Positions 8,894 to 16,712 of a stretch of DNA of 64,000 nt are shown here, piece after piece (the first letter of the stretch is position 1; each line of letters starts with the position of its first letter). A program made the translations under genes and the position numbers. The notes beneath the pieces were generated by a model. It saw nothing but the letters and a program-made list of their open reading frames with translations, was not told the DNA's origin and ran no database searches. Source of the stretch: Verrucomicrobiota bacterium (lineage in GTDB: Bacteria > Verrucomicrobiota > Verrucomicrobiia > CAIQCK01); the NCBI GenBank assembly GCA_026397915.1, contig JAPLTX010000061.1:30731-94730 (forward strand). Reading direction: 5' to 3'.

Positions 8894-9091
8894 CTACTGG
8901 CCTCCATCCTGCCGGACGGATTCGTTGAACTTCTCGCTATCACCCGACAACGCCTTGTTGATTGCGGCGTCGCCTGCCGCCAGCAAGGCCGACGCTGAAG
9001 CACGGGCAGCATTGAGGTTGCCGCTGCCCGCAGGTGGCGGTGCATCTTGTGGCCGTGGTGTTCCCTCGTTGGCGCGTTCTCGTTGTATCAT
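8894..9091 (-). CDS. Pup/UBact-like protein tag ending in GGQ
   Basis: 65 residues, overlapping the Dop-like stop by ATGA (9088-9091) and ending two bases before the PafA-like start. The chain is short, Pro/Ala/Gly-rich in the first half (QDAPPPAGSGNLNAA) and helical and charged in the second, ending NESVRQDGGQ. Mycobacterial Pup also ends in GGQ, which Dop deamidates to a C-terminal Glu before ligation; the related Gram-negative tags have been called UBact. Small size, disorder-prone composition, the exact GGQ terminus and a position between two Dop/PafA-family genes and next to an Mpa-like ATPase make this assignment strong. The N-terminal half has few lysines; self-conjugation sites would be limited to Lys46 and Lys54. 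Confidence 0.88.
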   Translation of the reverse strand: MIQRERANEGTPRPQDAPPPAGSGNLNAARASASALLAAGDAAINKALSGDSEKFNESVRQDGGQ

Positions 9092-10920
9092 AATGGGTTT
9101 CCTTCTGTTGAGGTTCGGTGTTGCTGAGATCCGTTACCGGACGCGGGGAGTCCGGCGATTGTCCATGCTGGCAGAATCAGGGGCTTAACTGTTTTACTGT
9201 CAGGCGGTCCCGCCACAATGGTGATTGCAGACGTGGTTTTCTCCGCGCCAAGCGCGTCGAGGAGATGTCCCAAACTGCCCGACTGGGCAAAGTGTTTCTC
9301 CATTGTCTCCTTGGTAAAACCCAGCGGATTGGCGAGTTCAACTGTGCGTGTTTGCGGCCACGGGCGCTCGTCCGACACTTTGCAGCGGATGCAGTCCCAA
9401 TCTACATGGTCCACCGCATCGGCCCCAGCCCGGCGCAGCAACATCGCCCGGGTCCACGCTCTTGTGTCAGCGGGAGGGTGATGCATAAGCTGCTCGACTT
9501 GCTCTTCCGAGACCACGCGCTCGACCATGCCACCGCGTTCGTATATCCAATACAGGCCGTCATCTAGGCTGCTGTAGAGATGATCAAGGTGTTTAATCTC
9601 GGGCGATTCCCACGTGAGCTTGCGATGCTGGCCTATCGCGCGTTCGAGAATCGTTTGTTTCAGTAGCCAGTCCAAGCGCGGCACGAGCGCCTCGAAATCA
9701 AACCGGTGGAGTTTCATCAGTGTGTCTTCCCAGAGCCGCATGATGTCCGCCACGTGCGGCACAATGCCTTCGCAACCGCCTGCGGAGACGAACCGCTTCG
9801 CCAATTCAAGGAATCGCAATTGCAGTTCCACTGCCGTCAACTGTTCGCCGCCTGCCAACGACGCACGCGCACGCAAGGTCGGATCATGGCTCCATGTCAC
9901 AACAGCGCGCAATGGGTCTTCGAGAATCAGACGCATGTCTATTTGGTTGGCTTCGATCATGGCACAAATGATCTGCAAGACACCGATCTTCAACAGCGAC
10001 GCGTGGTGACAAAGGTTGTTATCGTAGAAGATGACATGCAAACGCGCCGGGGAGGTTGCGTCGCGTTCTTGAGGCCGTCCCCAGTGCGACGGCCCGCTGA
10101 GGCTTTCATTCCGACTGTTGACGATGGGGCGATTGAACGTCGTTTGAAGGCCGACCAACTGTTCAAAGAAATCGGCGCGCTGAGAGAGTTGGTATCGGAC
10201 ATGAGGTCGTCCGTTCTCTGCGCCAACTTTGCCGAGACCCGTGAAGACAATGCTGGAAACCTGGTAGGCGGCGAGAAACAGCACATATTGCAGCCTGCGA
10301 CAGAACATGCGCTGCCAAGCTTCCCGCGTGATCATTACGTTGAGGTGATAGCCGTAAGAATTGCTCAACCCGTCGGAATTATTGGCCAGAACCTTGATCT
10401 TCCAGCCATTGGGTAGCCTAGCATTTGCTCCGTTGAGCGCCTGTCGCGCCAGACGCAGCATGGAATGCGTGGCCGCAACATGATCGAACGCGCTGCGAAC
10501 TTCCGGCAAACACAACTCCAGATGATTGAGGTCTATGTAAATACACCCGCCATTCGCGGGAAGAAATTTCCTGCCCCAATCCTGCGGATCGAAAGCCGGC
10601 GTGCCATCTGTCTGCGGGCCAGCCGATCCGCCGATGTCCAGCCCTGAGTAGCCAAGACGCTCATTGTTTGCCGCGCCAGATGCACCCGATGGAGTGTTAT
10701 CCGCCCACTGCCATGAGTTGACCAGTGGCAAACCATCAATCTCGCGCAACAGCAGCCGCGCCGCCAAAGCGGTATTGCCATTGGACAGTTCCGGGCCGCT
10801 GATGAAATTGCCCAACTCAAAATCTGCTCCACACAGCTTCGGGAGCTGGCGCGCGCGGCGCTGGTTTGCTGCGTGCATTCTTCCCGCTGCGGCGGCTGGT
10901 TTCATGTTTTCCTCAATCAT
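9088..10920 (-). CDS. Divergent Dop/PafA2-family protein
   Basis: 610 residues. The ATG at 10920 overlaps the ATPase stop by ATGA. Dop/PafA-family features are visible but altered: GADFELG at 31-37 replaces GxETEYG (first Glu changed to Asp, second kept), NGGCIYIDLNHLEL at about 123-136 keeps the Asp (130) of the catalytic region but loses the usual HPEY, and SYGYHLNVM, RLHVIFYDNN and YWIYERGG follow in family order. An extra N-terminal insertion of about 70 residues and a C-terminal extension after residue 500 make it longer than mycobacterial Dop. Depupylase or deamidase activity is the natural guess because the tag ends in Gln, but the altered motifs could also mean a regulatory pseudoenzyme. 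It is directly coupled to the ATPase and the tag gene. Confidence 0.8.
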   Translation of the reverse strand: MIEENMKPAAAAGRMHAANQRRARQLPKLCGADFELGNFISGPELSNGNTALAARLLLREIDGLPLVNSWQWADNTPSGASGAANNERLGYSGLDIGGSAGPQTDGTPAFDPQDWGRKFLPANGGCIYIDLNHLELCLPEVRSAFDHVAATHSMLRLARQALNGANARLPNGWKIKVLANNSDGLSNSYGYHLNVMITREAWQRMFCRRLQYVLFLAAYQVSSIVFTGLGKVGAENGRPHVRYQLSQRADFFEQLVGLQTTFNRPIVNSRNESLSGPSHWGRPQERDATSPARLHVIFYDNNLCHHASLLKIGVLQIICAMIEANQIDMRLILEDPLRAVVTWSHDPTLRARASLAGGEQLTAVELQLRFLELAKRFVSAGGCEGIVPHVADIMRLWEDTLMKLHRFDFEALVPRLDWLLKQTILERAIGQHRKLTWESPEIKHLDHLYSSLDDGLYWIYERGGMVERVVSEEQVEQLMHHPPADTRAWTRAMLLRRAGADAVDHVDWDCIRCKVSDERPWPQTRTVELANPLGFTKETMEKHFAQSGSLGHLLDALGAEKTTSAITIVAGPPDSKTVKPLILPAWTIAGLPASGNGSQQHRTSTEGNPL

Positions 10921-12581
10921 GCTGCGTGGAGATACCGGTGCGGACGCGGCACCTTCCGCACCACGGGTTGACAACTCACCACGTCCACGTCTTGTGGGAG
11001 ATCCGAGAGATAGGCATGGACATTGTGCCGGGTCAGCATGGTGCGCATGCGGTCAATGGCTTGCGCAACCGCTTCCTCAACGTCGGCCGCGCAAAGCCCC
11101 GGCTCTCCGCCACGCGCGTGCCGTAGAAACGCCGCGCGCCGGGCTGCCCGTGCGACTTGCTCGAAGATGCGGCCGCTTGCCAGTTCACGGGCTACGACAA
11201 CGCGCTGCTTGTTGTCACGGAACTTGACGGTGCAAACCTCGTTGTCCGCGTTGGGACTGTAGAGTTTTGACACCGCGATCTCGATCAGATCTTCCCGTGT
11301 TGTGGCGGCCGAAGAACCGTTTGGATTGTAGGGCAGCGTTGGCGTCAGATGGACTTGGAAGATGCCTCTCGCGCCGCGGCTATCCGGCCGGTCCACGGGG
11401 ATCTCGATGTCGGAGAGCCGCTCCAGCAGCGCCGGATCCACCAAGTCTTTGCGGTTGGTCGCCGAAATGATGGCGACGTTCTTCCGGTCTTTGAAGCCGT
11501 CAATCTCCGCAAGCAGCGCGGCAAGAAACTTGTCAGAATGATGGCCGACCGCGCTGCCACGAATGCGACCTGCGGCCTCAATCTCATCGAGGAACGCGAC
11601 CGCGAATCCTTCCTTCGCGGCCTCCTGCAACGCTTTGAAGAAATTGCGAATGTTCTGCTGGGTGACGCCGACAAATGGGTCTTCCCACTCCGCGGGTTTG
11701 ACCACCGCGAAACGGCATTTCTTGCCGCTGAGGCGCTGGATTTCGCTGCAACCGACGCGAGCCATTAACGTCTTGCCGCAGCCCGGCGGACCGTGGAGCA
11801 ACACTGTCTGGCGCCCGCCAACGTCGTAAGACGCCGCCAAGTCCGGCGCAATCAGAAACGTGGTCAGCGCGTCCAACAGCGTTTGCAGGTTCGCGTCCTG
11901 TCCGCCGACCTGGGCAGAGGAAACGTTTGGCGTTTCATTCAGGAAACTCTGATGACCTTCCGCAGCCTCGATTCTTTCAAACGCGATCCAACTTGTGCGG
12001 TCGAACCGCACCATGTCGCCACGTTTCAAGTTCGCCTCCAGCAACGGGGACGCGGCGTGGACAATAACCTCCTGGTCACGGGAATTGAGCACCAACCGTT
12101 TCTCTGACGTGATACGGTCGAAGCAGGCAATCTCCCCACCAGTGATCGTGGCTGTCGATGACTTGGCCATTATCACATTCAGTTCAGGCCCCAGAAAGAC
12201 CTCGTCCCCGCAGCGAAACAGCTCCGGAGCAGCACCCTCCGCAAAGCCGACAACCCGGCGCGTCGCGCCAAGCTGAACCACTGCCAGTAATCCCCTTTGC
12301 GTTTGGGTCAGACCGAGAAACACTGCAGGGTGCCATGGCATCACTGTCAGTTTCTCGATCACCCCCTCCAGGTTGTGCATGGTTTCGCGAGCTTCCGCCA
12401 AACCTCCGTGCAACGACTCGATCCGGCTAAGAAGTGCAAAATCCAATTCCGTTTCCAAGTCCTTTGAGGTGGAACGCAACTTCTGAGCGTGGGCAACTTT
12501 GTCTTCGAGCGGCGGACCGTCTTCGCCCGTGATAAACAACGGCTCAATGAGTGACTGGTTACGATTTGCAGGTCGTTTCAT
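10917..12581 (-). CDS. Mpa/ARC-like AAA+ ATPase
   Basis: 554 residues. The start at 12581 has a GAAAGGAG site 6 bases upstream and overlaps the JAMM gene by 23 bases. Architecture resembles the proteasomal ATPase Mpa/ARC: an N-terminal coiled coil (about 25-80, the part that binds Pup in Mpa), an interdomain beta-rich OB-type region (about 90-215), then one AAA+ module with Walker A GPPGCGKT at 264-271, Walker B AFLDEIEAAG and SATNRKDLVDPALLERL with the sensor and arginine-finger region. Mpa ends in a Tyr-containing tail that docks into the 20S core; here RYL occurs three residues from the end (RYLHAA). It should unfold tagged proteins. No proteasome subunit is present in the window, so its protease partner is unknown. 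Confidence 0.87.
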   Translation of the reverse strand: MKRPANRNQSLIEPLFITGEDGPPLEDKVAHAQKLRSTSKDLETELDFALLSRIESLHGGLAEARETMHNLEGVIEKLTVMPWHPAVFLGLTQTQRGLLAVVQLGATRRVVGFAEGAAPELFRCGDEVFLGPELNVIMAKSSTATITGGEIACFDRITSEKRLVLNSRDQEVIVHAASPLLEANLKRGDMVRFDRTSWIAFERIEAAEGHQSFLNETPNVSSAQVGGQDANLQTLLDALTTFLIAPDLAASYDVGGRQTVLLHGPPGCGKTLMARVGCSEIQRLSGKKCRFAVVKPAEWEDPFVGVTQQNIRNFFKALQEAAKEGFAVAFLDEIEAAGRIRGSAVGHHSDKFLAALLAEIDGFKDRKNVAIISATNRKDLVDPALLERLSDIEIPVDRPDSRGARGIFQVHLTPTLPYNPNGSSAATTREDLIEIAVSKLYSPNADNEVCTVKFRDNKQRVVVARELASGRIFEQVARAARRAAFLRHARGGEPGLCAADVEEAVAQAIDRMRTMLTRHNVHAYLSDLPQDVDVVSCQPVVRKVPRPHRYLHAA

Positions 12582-13629
12582 GAACGCTCCTTTCAACAAC
12601 AGCGGCCGGTTTTGTGCAGTGCAAGACGTTGAACTTGCGTTGTTCCAGTATCGCCCGGTTCCATCCGAACAGCGCGAACTGGATACCGCTGTCGGCGTTG
12701 GTAGCCACAAGCGCCACGTGGAACGCTTTCGGAAACACCGTCCGGTGGAAGGCAACGTCATCGCCGCTGAAAAAGTTTTTCTGGAGGGCACACGCCTTTC
12801 TTTTTTCCGGCGGGCACTCTGCGTTGCAGAAAAATTTTCCGGGATGGCTGTGCCACCAGCCGACAAGCAACTCCTGCTGATGACGCAAGGCGATGGCCGA
12901 GCGCGCCGCGGTCCACGTGTCTGCTGTGAAAACAACTTTATTGAGATCAGCGTGTGTGTGTTTCGCCGGCACTTGCGCGGTTACCGCAAGAAACGCCGTG
13001 GCGTCCGAACGATGAACGTGGCCAAGCAACACGCCACCCGTCTCGACGGCCTCTGCTGCACGCGTCAACTCGGATACTTCATCAAGGACCGCCTGGGGAA
13101 CAAACACGGGCATGTCCGCGCCATCGCCATCGCCGATGGTCATGGAGGCGCGCGTGTAATCCTCCAGCCGCGACACTTTCATCGGCACGGCCACGATGGA
13201 TTCCTTCATCACGATCGCCGTCGCTTCCTGTTTTGCCTTCTCGCGCATTTGGGGATAAGCAGACACCAGATACCGGAACTTTTCCCCTGCTTGGAACACT
13301 CCTTGCTCAACAAGTCCTGCGGCTGCGCGCTGCGCGCAACTCTTGAAATAGTCGCTGGGAAACTCGCACGCCGCCAGTGGAGATCCGTCTGCGGTGATAG
13401 CAACGCGAAAACCGCCAATGTAAGGCGCTCCTGCGCTCGGGTGTGGAACTGGTTCGATTGTGGTGGTGGTGTCTTCGGCAGCCACATCTCCGGGAGCCTG
13501 CCGTGCGGAGTCAAACAGCGCACACTCGCGGGCAGGCTCCCAGTCAACGTCCTCGGCTGGCACTTGGCCTAGGGCCGTGCCATCCTCCTTGTAGAACTCC
13601 AAGACAAACCGATGGTTGATCGTTAGCAT
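12559..13629 (-). CDS. JAMM/JAB-family deubiquitinase-like metalloprotease
   Basis: 356 residues. The C-terminal JAB domain (about 175-345) has the JAMM zinc ligands: Glu196 in VETGGVLLG, His260 and His262 in WWHSHPG, and Asp290/291 in FSGDD, which completes the HxH...SxxD pattern. The spacing between HxH and Asp is stretched by a segment with Cys268, Cys272 and Cys280 that could bind an extra metal. The N-terminal 150 residues form a separate, unrecognised alpha/beta domain. Prokaryotic JAB proteases next to E1, E2 and Ubl genes process Ubl precursors or remove Ubls from targets. The Ubl gene lies 45 bases upstream and ends in a short tail that would need trimming, which fits such a job. It overlaps the AAA+ gene by 23 bases. 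Confidence 0.88.
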   Translation of the reverse strand: MLTINHRFVLEFYKEDGTALGQVPAEDVDWEPARECALFDSARQAPGDVAAEDTTTTIEPVPHPSAGAPYIGGFRVAITADGSPLAACEFPSDYFKSCAQRAAAGLVEQGVFQAGEKFRYLVSAYPQMREKAKQEATAIVMKESIVAVPMKVSRLEDYTRASMTIGDGDGADMPVFVPQAVLDEVSELTRAAEAVETGGVLLGHVHRSDATAFLAVTAQVPAKHTHADLNKVVFTADTWTAARSAIALRHQQELLVGWWHSHPGKFFCNAECPPEKRKACALQKNFFSGDDVAFHRTVFPKAFHVALVATNADSGIQFALFGWNRAILEQRKFNVLHCTKPAAVVERSVHETTCKS

Positions 13630-13674
13630 GTGGACGGGGGTCCCGACACGGGACTCGGTTTGCGCGTTTGAGGT

Positions 13675-13962
13675 TTAAGCGTTGTGCGCTCCAGCCTGAA
13701 TATCTGGCTGGAGCGTAATCTCGTCGTTGGGTTGCAGTGCTTCTCCTGCAATCTCGGACACATTCAGGTGCCGTCCTTCGCGTTCGAGCCGTGCGGAATA
13801 CACCAGCGGCTGTCCGGCGCCGTCATTGCGCGTTAGCCGCATCCGATCCACGAGCGTGGAGACAACCTCGCCCACCCTGGCGTCCGCTGGAATGTTTGCC
13901 TGGAAGCTGCGCTGGCCGCTAACGTCACTAGCCTTGATTGGAATTATGAGCGGTTTGATCAT
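13675..13962 (-). CDS. YukD-like ubiquitin-like protein (Ubl)
   Basis: 95 residues, with a GGAAGG site before the ATG at 13962. The pattern is a beta-grasp: strand KPLIIPIKA, strand FQANIPAD, helix VGEVVSTLVDRM (30-41), strand PLVYSARLE, short helix, and final strand DEITLQPDI (80-88), which is the order seen in YukD-like ubiquitin-like proteins. The C-terminus is QAGAHNA, so there is no terminal Gly-Gly; trimming after Gly91 would leave a ...QAG end. Flanking genes encode E1, E2, RING-like protein and JAMM protease, so this is the probable tag of the E1-E2 branch, distinct from the Pup-like tag encoded 4.6 kb downstream in the same operon. Fold assignment is by pattern, not alignment. Confidence 0.8.
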   Translation of the reverse strand: MIKPLIIPIKASDVSGQRSFQANIPADARVGEVVSTLVDRMRLTRNDGAGQPLVYSARLEREGRHLNVSEIAGEALQPNDEITLQPDIQAGAHNA

Positions 13963-14012
13963 GATTCGTTCCTTCCGTTTCCTTTGCTGTTCGCTGACTC
14001 CTGATTACTGGT

Positions 14013-14918
14013 TCACTGGCTTGCCGCGGACCATCCGCGGATAGTCAGAAATTCGCTGGCTGCGTCCTTATCGCTGGCCAAAAGCATCGCCTCCGCCGCG
14101 CAGAGATTGCAGGCAACCGACAAGCTGCCGAGCGTGGCTGACAGTTCAAATGGCGCGGGTGCGTCCGCAAACACCACTTCCATTTCCGCCAATATGGTGT
14201 TGTCCCTCTCAATGGCTGCCGCACGAGCCAGGCGCACAATGCCACATGTCGTCAACAGCAGTTCGGCTACAGCCCGCCGGCAGTCTGGATCCTCCGAATC
14301 CATTGCAGTCACAACCACCGATACGGTGGTGCGCTCCTGTTTTGTCTCCATCAACGCGTGGTGAACACCGTGCGTGGCCTCGAGTTCAACGGTCAAAACG
14401 CCACTGGAGCGCTCGGCAAACGGCCAACCCGCTTCTTTGCACAGTTGTTTCAAATCCAAGGTCGGTGGCGACGCCGCCCGGCCATTAAGACAGGTTTCCA
14501 CCACCTCTCCACGATACCGCGCTCGCGCAGCGATGAAACCGTCGCACACTTGATTGAGCCGTCGCGCCAGGTCGCCGCCAGCATCCACTGGAAGTTCAGC
14601 TCGCAACACGGCGTTTCGCTCCGCGTTCAGCGCGAACTTCACGTTGCCTGCAAGGATTCCGTTCCAGCGCAGCAAGTCCCACAGGCGGCTCGTGTCCAAC
14701 GCACTCACGGTTGCTTCTGCATCCAGCGGTGCTTCCAGTGACAGCCAGTGCCGGGTGCGGCACGGGTCTTCTTCCAGGCGCGCAACCGCGTGATGCGTTG
14801 CGCCGTTCTTCCATGTCAGGTGCCAGTCGCCGGGAACGCGCGGGGTGACGTCCAGTCCCGCGCGTCCCAGCGCCCCCTCTACTGCTCGGCACTCCGGCGT
14901 TTGCAATGTCTTGCTCAT
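14013..14918 (-). CDS. Tandem YbjN/CesT-like (type III chaperone-fold) protein
   Basis: 301 residues, start at 14918 fixed by an ATGA overlap with the E2 stop. Two copies of an alpha-beta pattern are visible, at about 15-150 and 155-295: a strand-rich half (WHLTWKNGATHHAV) followed by a strand-helix segment such as GNVKFALNAERNAVLRAELPVD and a long helix DLARRLNQVCDGF. This resembles the YbjN and CesT/Tir-chaperone fold, which binds extended peptides. No enzyme motif is seen. It lies between E2 and Ubl, so it may hold the Ubl or substrate segments during conjugation. The fold call is tentative and rests on secondary-structure pattern and the internal duplication. Confidence 0.6.
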   Translation of the reverse strand: MSKTLQTPECRAVEGALGRAGLDVTPRVPGDWHLTWKNGATHHAVARLEEDPCRTRHWLSLEAPLDAEATVSALDTSRLWDLLRWNGILAGNVKFALNAERNAVLRAELPVDAGGDLARRLNQVCDGFIAARARYRGEVVETCLNGRAASPPTLDLKQLCKEAGWPFAERSSGVLTVELEATHGVHHALMETKQERTTVSVVVTAMDSEDPDCRRAVAELLLTTCGIVRLARAAAIERDNTILAEMEVVFADAPAPFELSATLGSLSVACNLCAAEAMLLASDKDAASEFLTIRGWSAASQ

Positions 14919-15451
14919 GCGGCACCTGCCCCTTTCAAGTCTTTGACTTCGAAGTCGAGTGTCCGCCGTTTCAATGGTTGACGATCTGTCGGAAACCGTT
15001 TCGGATCCTGCTGCCGGGCCCACTGCGCCGCGGCATGATTCAACCCTTCGTCGCGCGTGGAGTAGAGGTTCCACGTCCAGACCTCGAAGCACGCATACAG
15101 AATCTCGACCAGCGACATGCCGCGTTTGATTTCCACGCAAATGAACGGCGGCCGGATGTTTGGGTGCCACGGAGACGGATGAGGTCCGAGGTAGGACAAT
15201 ACGTGCGGGATGTCCACGTTCTCATTGCGCAGATAGTCGGGTGGAAACCAAATCATTACCGCGAAACCGGTGGACTCGACGATTCCGCCTCTGGCGTCAC
15301 GCACAAGCCCTTTGGCTTTGAACTCGGCTATGTAGCGGTCGGGCGGATTGCCATCCACGGAAATCAGGCGTAGCACATCGCTGGCTTCGGCCAGGGCCAT
15401 GCCCTCGCGCTGTTGCTGCTGCAGGAACGAGTTGAATACCATGTCTGTCAT
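14915..15451 (-). CDS. UBC-fold E2 ubiquitin-conjugating-like enzyme
   Basis: 178 residues from the ATG at 15451, chosen for an AAGGA site nine bases upstream; a GTG at 15589 would add 46 basic, low-complexity residues. The UBC pattern is clear: a helix-strand start (RYIAEFKAKGLV), a strand and turn FAVMIWFPPDYL (63-74), then HPNI at 96-99 and the presumed catalytic Cys105 in PFICVEI, followed by the helix SLVEILYACFEV and a C-terminal LNHAAAQWAR (137-146), which matches the LNxxAAxxW signature of E2s. An Asn lies at 98 near the oxyanion position. Seeing HPNI, Cys and the LN..AA..W element together makes this a convincing E2 that would carry the Ubl as a thioester from the adjacent E1. Confidence 0.87.
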   Translation of the reverse strand: MTDMVFNSFLQQQQREGMALAEASDVLRLISVDGNPPDRYIAEFKAKGLVRDARGGIVESTGFAVMIWFPPDYLRNENVDIPHVLSYLGPHPSPWHPNIRPPFICVEIKRGMSLVEILYACFEVWTWNLYSTRDEGLNHAAAQWARQQDPKRFPTDRQPLKRRTLDFEVKDLKGAGAA

Positions 15452-15479
15452 CTGCCTGGTTCCTTGTTCGTGTCGCACT

Positions 15480-15593
15480 TTACCGCTCACACCTCTTCGG
15501 TCCGCGGTATGCTTCCCGGTCACAGCCGCGAAACCTCGATTTGCGCGCGATTTTCCGCGTTTCTTGTGCACCAACATGTTCTCGGTCACTCAT
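15480..15593 (-). CDS. Possible 37-residue peptide between E1 and E2
   Basis: An ATG at 15593 follows the E1 stop by two bases (TGACCATGAG context) and opens a frame of 37 codons ending in TAA at 15480, 28 bases before the E2 start. The peptide would be strongly basic with two Cys near the end (FRGCDRE, KRCER). No own ribosome site is seen; expression would depend on coupling to E1. It fills the only sizeable gap between core genes of this operon, but a chance reading frame or a long E2 N-terminus in another frame is equally possible. Confidence 0.25.
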   Translation of the reverse strand: MSDREHVGAQETRKIARKSRFRGCDREAYRGPKRCER

Positions 15594-15595
15594 GG

Positions 15596-16711
15596 TCATC
15601 GGCCGATTTCAAATTGCCTTTCACGGCCATTGCGCAGGACGGTTAAGACATCGCCTGCGCGAAAACCAATACTGGCCAGCGAACGGTCCAGCAGCCGGTC
15701 AGAGAGCTGGCTTTGCGATACGCGCGCACGCGCGTTTAGCCCCGCTGCCAGCATGACGCGCCTGCAATTCGGGCAAACGCTATCAGTGGCGCGCAGCCGG
15801 CCCGTCAACCCGAAGAGAGGCTTTTCCCGACCGCAGCCGGGACAAGCGAGAGCAAACACAAATGTTTTCCCCTCGACGCTCAACACCGCCTCGCCACCCT
15901 TGCGGGTGTCACGACTAAAGCCATCGAGCGCCTTACGCAACGTCATGACGAAGGGCTTGCATCGCAACGGCTCGATTCTGTGCGTGACATGGTCAAACCG
16001 ACATCCGGGGTTTCGTTGAAACGAAGTCACGTAGTGTTTGTGAAACGCCGCGTCCATCAACACCTGACGCCCCACAAGCGCTTTCGCGGTTTGGCCGGTC
16101 AGTAGTTTGTGGCACTCGACCGCCTGGAGCGACGCTGCCAGCGCGCCGAGATAAGAGGGAGCGTCCGTGGGCGCCGGTTTGGCCGGAGCCGCCTGGCATG
16201 GATGCCGCCGACGCGCCGTTGCATAGTCGGCATCACTCCACGAGCACTCAAGGCACGGGGCGGCTGACCCCGGCACATAGACATTCACCCGCACAAGCAG
16301 CCCGTCGGCTTGAACACCCGCGTCAATCCACGGCACGCCGAGCCGCCATGCGATTTGGTTCACAACACGGCGGGCGTCCTTTGAGTCGAGGCACGCGAGA
16401 ATCACGTCCGCACGAATCTTTCCCAGTGGCACGTCCCTGACATCGGCAACGATTCCTTCGCACCTCAGGGCGGGATTGATGGCTTTGAGACGGCTGGCTT
16501 GGACGAGCGCCTTGGGTTTGCCGATGGAACCCTGCGTCACGTCTTGCGAGGACAGGTTCTTCGACTGGTAGGAATCCATGTCAATCAGCGTCACGCGGGT
16601 TAGGTTGGCCATCCGTGCAAGATGCGGGACCAGGTGCGAACCGATATTGCCGCCCGCACCGATCACGGTGATGCTACGGCCAGTCTTTCGGTTTTGGTGG
16701 CGTGTTGGCAT
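15596..16711 (-). CDS. ThiF-family E1-like adenylating enzyme with zinc ribbon
   Basis: 371 residues; the ATG at 16711 is one base after the FHA-RING stop. Residues 12-240 are a ThiF/MoeB-type Rossmann adenylation domain: GAGGNIGSHL at 18-27, DMD at 44-46 with SKNLSSQ at 50-56 (the ATP-binding SxNLxRQ region) and KPKA at 65-68. Residues 153-172 hold CLEC and a further PC, placed where E1-like proteins have structural or catalytic cysteines. A C-terminal zinc ribbon has CPGC (290-293) and CPNC (313-316), followed by a short beta-rich tail (GDVLTVLRNGRE) that could serve as an E2-recruiting element. Expected role: adenylate the Ubl C-terminus and pass it to the E2 encoded next. Confidence 0.88.
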   Translation of the reverse strand: MPTRHQNRKTGRSITVIGAGGNIGSHLVPHLARMANLTRVTLIDMDSYQSKNLSSQDVTQGSIGKPKALVQASRLKAINPALRCEGIVADVRDVPLGKIRADVILACLDSKDARRVVNQIAWRLGVPWIDAGVQADGLLVRVNVYVPGSAAPCLECSWSDADYATARRRHPCQAAPAKPAPTDAPSYLGALAASLQAVECHKLLTGQTAKALVGRQVLMDAAFHKHYVTSFQRNPGCRFDHVTHRIEPLRCKPFVMTLRKALDGFSRDTRKGGEAVLSVEGKTFVFALACPGCGREKPLFGLTGRLRATDSVCPNCRRVMLAAGLNARARVSQSQLSDRLLDRSLASIGFRAGDVLTVLRNGRERQFEIGR

Positions 16712-16712
16712 G

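Noticed and set aside
13675..16711. Plain BilABCD-type anti-phage module
   Set aside because: Ubl, E2, JAMM and E1 are all present, but the added RING-like protein, YbjN-like protein, AAA+ ATPase, Pup-like tag and PafA-family enzymes in the same operon make it a different arrangement.
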